NCBI RefSeq assembly: GCF_900110415.1
Contig: NZ_FODR01000001.1
Span: 310,001-374,000, forward strand
Length of the DNA stretch: 64,000 nucleotides
Source of the DNA: Mucilaginibacter sp. OK283
GTDB lineage: Bacteria; Bacteroidota; Bacteroidia; Sphingobacteriales; Sphingobacteriaceae
Direction of reading: 5' to 3'
This document shows, one piece after another, positions 62,247 through 64,000 of this stretch (the first letter of the stretch is position 1; each line of letters opens with the position of its first letter). The notes beneath the pieces are model-generated. The model was not told the DNA's origin and made no database searches. It worked only from the letters and a program-made list of their open reading frames with translations. The translations under genes and the position numbers were made by a program.

Positions 62247-64000
62247 TTAATTTGTTTTTGCCGCCATAGGCATACACATTGTCATATCCTGTTTATCAAT
62301 AAAAGTTAATTTAGCCAATTGTGTTACTTTATATTGGTCCACGCCTTCTGTTATCCTCAAAAACTGGTTTGGCGTTATGTTTGTAAAATGCTGAACGGTA
62401 CCGCTGCCAGCCCATTTTATTTCTATATCGTCAATTATTTTTGCCTGCCCTATGCCAATTTCCTGGCGCAATGGGGATGAGCCAAAGCTTCCGCCGGAGT
62501 TTACATCTTTATAAACATTTCTTTTTACACCATTTTCGGTAAATGTTAATTTAATGTGGCTTCCTATTGCAGCCTTATTGGCTTTTACACCATCGAGTTT
62601 TAAGCTTATCCAATTGTTATTATTGTTGCGCGGATTAAGGTATAACGAGCTGGTGTACGAATCGCCAATGTAGGCGCCACCCATTTGGGCAAATATATCC
62701 TGGTTGCCGGTATTCCTTAAATCTGCAAAGGCAATACCGTGCCCTTTTTGCAGGTTGCCCATGCGCGATGAGGTAGTAATGTCAATAAATTTTTTCCCGC
62801 TATCATTTCTGAACATTTTATTGGGAACCAGTGAGCGAAAATCGGGATTGCCTGTTCCAAAATACATATCCAGGTAGCCATCATTATCAATATCGCCAAA
62901 GTTGCCCCCCATGCTGTACACCACCTTATCTAAACCAACCTCGCGGGTTACATTGGTAAAAGTACCATTGTGGTTATTGTGGTATAAAAACACATTCCCT
63001 GCATCCGGCACGGCTTTACCTAAAGCTGCCGCGGCGCTGTAATAAGCCAGCGGGCGGTTAAAGTTATAATCGCTCACCAGTACATCCTGCCAGCCATCAT
63101 TGTCATAATCATAAAACCAGGTAGTAAAGGTTCGTTCTTTATTTTGAGCAAAGCCGGCTTTTTGGGTCACGTCTTCAAAATCTACCTTACTCCCTTTAAT
63201 TCCTTTGTTCCTGAGCAGGTATTTGGCACCAGTCATGGTCGAAATAAAAATATCCGGGTAGCCATCGTTATCATAATCGGCAGATGTAACGCCTTTTACA
63301 AATGATACAATATCACAGTGTGCTTCTTTGGTGATATTGGTAAATGTACCGTCGTGGTTATTAATGTACAGCATACAAGTTGATGAATTGCCGTCCATAT
63401 CCTGTGTTGATGTCTCGGTTCCAACAAAAACATCCAGCCATCCGTCGTTATTAAAATCGGCCCAGGTGGCGGTCTGCGTAGGATGAAAATATAACAGGCC
63501 GCTTGGTATGGTTACGTCGGTAAAAGTACCATCCCCATTATTACGCAGCAATGAGCTGGGTTGGTTTCCATAGCCCTTGGTGAGCCAGGCGCCCCTTAAT
63601 ACAAAAAGATCAATATTGCCATCGTTATTATAATCTGTTTGCTGAATATTAAGGCCGCCGGTTATTCCTTTAAGCCCGCTATACTCGGTGCGATCGGTAA
63701 ATGTGCCATCTTTGTTGTTTTCAAAATAATGCATCGGATCGCTCAAGTCCCAGGCCGATGTGATGATATCCAGGTAGCCATCGTTGTTAAAATCGTCAAC
63801 GGCAACCCCGCCAGCGCGGCCATTAACATTAAGGCCAAGGCTTTTGGCAATGTCTTTAAATGGCTTTTGTCCGGCCACACTATCGGCATTCAAACCGGGG
63901 ATTAAAACATTTTTTGGAACCTTTTGAGGGTATTCGCCCAATGTCATGTAGGCAATGTTGAGCAGCCATCTTGATTCCATATCATCGGGATGAACCCTTA
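62247..64000 (-). CDS. FG-GAP/VCBS repeat protein with ASPIC/UnbV C-terminus (CRTAC1-like), partial
   Basis: At least 584 residues; the 5' end lies beyond the window, since the frame continues upstream of the ATG at 63980 with RVHPDDMESRWLLNIAYMTLG, a conserved part of these proteins. Several FG-GAP/VCBS beta-propeller repeats carry calcium-type motifs (DDFNNDGYLDII, DYNNDGNIDLFVLRG, ADFNNDGWLDVFVGTE, DYDNDGWQDVLV, GDIDNDGYLDMYFGTG). The end has the ASPIC/UnbV domain (GSHIKLTF…EIGIGQAKIIDDIEIKW). They are exported, integrin-like proteins of unknown task, frequent in Bacteroidota and often near SusCD-like loci. Confidence 0.88.
   Translation of the reverse strand, partial: RVHPDDMESRWLLNIAYMTLGEYPQKVPKNVLIPGLNADSVAGQKPFKDIAKSLGLNVNGRAGGVAVDDFNNDGYLDIITSAWDLSDPMHYFENNKDGTFTDRTEYSGLKGITGGLNIQQTDYNNDGNIDLFVLRGAWLTKGYGNQPSSLLRNNGDGTFTDVTIPSGLLYFHPTQTATWADFNNDGWLDVFVGTETSTQDMDGNSSTCMLYINNHDGTFTNITKEAHCDIVSFVKGVTSADYDNDGYPDIFISTMTGAKYLLRNKGIKGSKVDFEDVTQKAGFAQNKERTFTTWFYDYDNDGWQDVLVSDYNFNRPLAYYSAAAALGKAVPDAGNVFLYHNNHNGTFTNVTREVGLDKVVYSMGGNFGDIDNDGYLDMYFGTGNPDFRSLVPNKMFRNDSGKKFIDITTSSRMGNLQKGHGIAFADLRNTGNQDIFAQMGGAYIGDSYTSSLYLNPRNNNNNWISLKLDGVKANKAAIGSHIKLTFTENGVKRNVYKDVNSGGSFGSSPLRQEIGIGQAKIIDDIEIKWAGSGTVQHFTNITPNQFLRITEGVDQYKVTQLAKLTFIDKQDMTMCMPMAAKTN

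Overview
The window looks like a chromosomal segment of a member of the Bacteroidota, most likely family Sphingobacteriaceae (Mucilaginibacter/Pedobacter-like). The evidence is a SusC/SusD pair, an S46 dipeptidyl-peptidase, a GxGYxYP protein, a CRTAC1/ASPIC protein, DUF6443-type RHS proteins, lipoproteins with Bacteroidota-style signal peptides, promoters of the TAnnTTTG type and almost no Shine-Dalgarno sequences. The genus is inferred from gene content only.

Layout. 1-4.7 kb: the end of a SusC-SusD-DUF1735 glycan-uptake operon, then two tandem paralogous secreted proteins. 4.7-8.6 kb: housekeeping genes (DoxX, LD-carboxypeptidase, metG, tRNA-Arg(CCT)). 8.6-27 kb: an accessory, partly decayed region that starts at the 3' end of the tRNA-Arg. 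It holds fragments of a response regulator, a DUF3095 protein and an alpha/beta hydrolase, together with an AraC regulator, a TPR sensor kinase, two sigma-54 activators, intact hydrolases, a fatty-acid hydroxylase, an ECF sigma factor, a divergent RpiA and Dps. I find three good sigma-54 promoters here (before the large activator, the hydrolase operon and dps), each with an inverted repeat just upstream, which suggests a small local sigma-54 regulon. 27-35.5 kb: GxGYxYP protein, ABC-F ATPase, an orphan, S46 peptidase and an O-methyltransferase. Copies of the tRNA-Arg 3' end recur at 26,993 and 30,884.

36-59 kb is the most interesting part: a complete-looking type II secretion/type IV pilus-like machine split into two convergent operons. 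The left arm (+) carries the major pseudopilin, a minimal prepilin peptidase, GspE, secretin, and GspL/PilMN-like and GspM/PilO-like proteins. The right arm (-) carries an FN3-like lipoprotein, a GspC/PilP-like protein, a MORN protein, GspK-, GspI- and GspJ-like pseudopilins and GspF. Between the arms sits a two-gene RHS/YD-repeat module (1153 and 2116 residues). The second protein has a PKD-like domain, nine Ig-like repeats, DUF6443, an RHS core and a variable tip that is an M23 metallopeptidase with intact zinc ligands. The tip overlaps by 29 nt a small lipoprotein gene that reads like a periplasmic immunity protein. I infer a polymorphic-toxin module that may use, or have been inserted into, the flanking secretion locus.

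59.5-64 kb: a transglutaminase-like protein, an SprT-like metalloprotein, a Spy-like small periplasmic protein, and an FG-GAP/ASPIC protein cut by the window edge.
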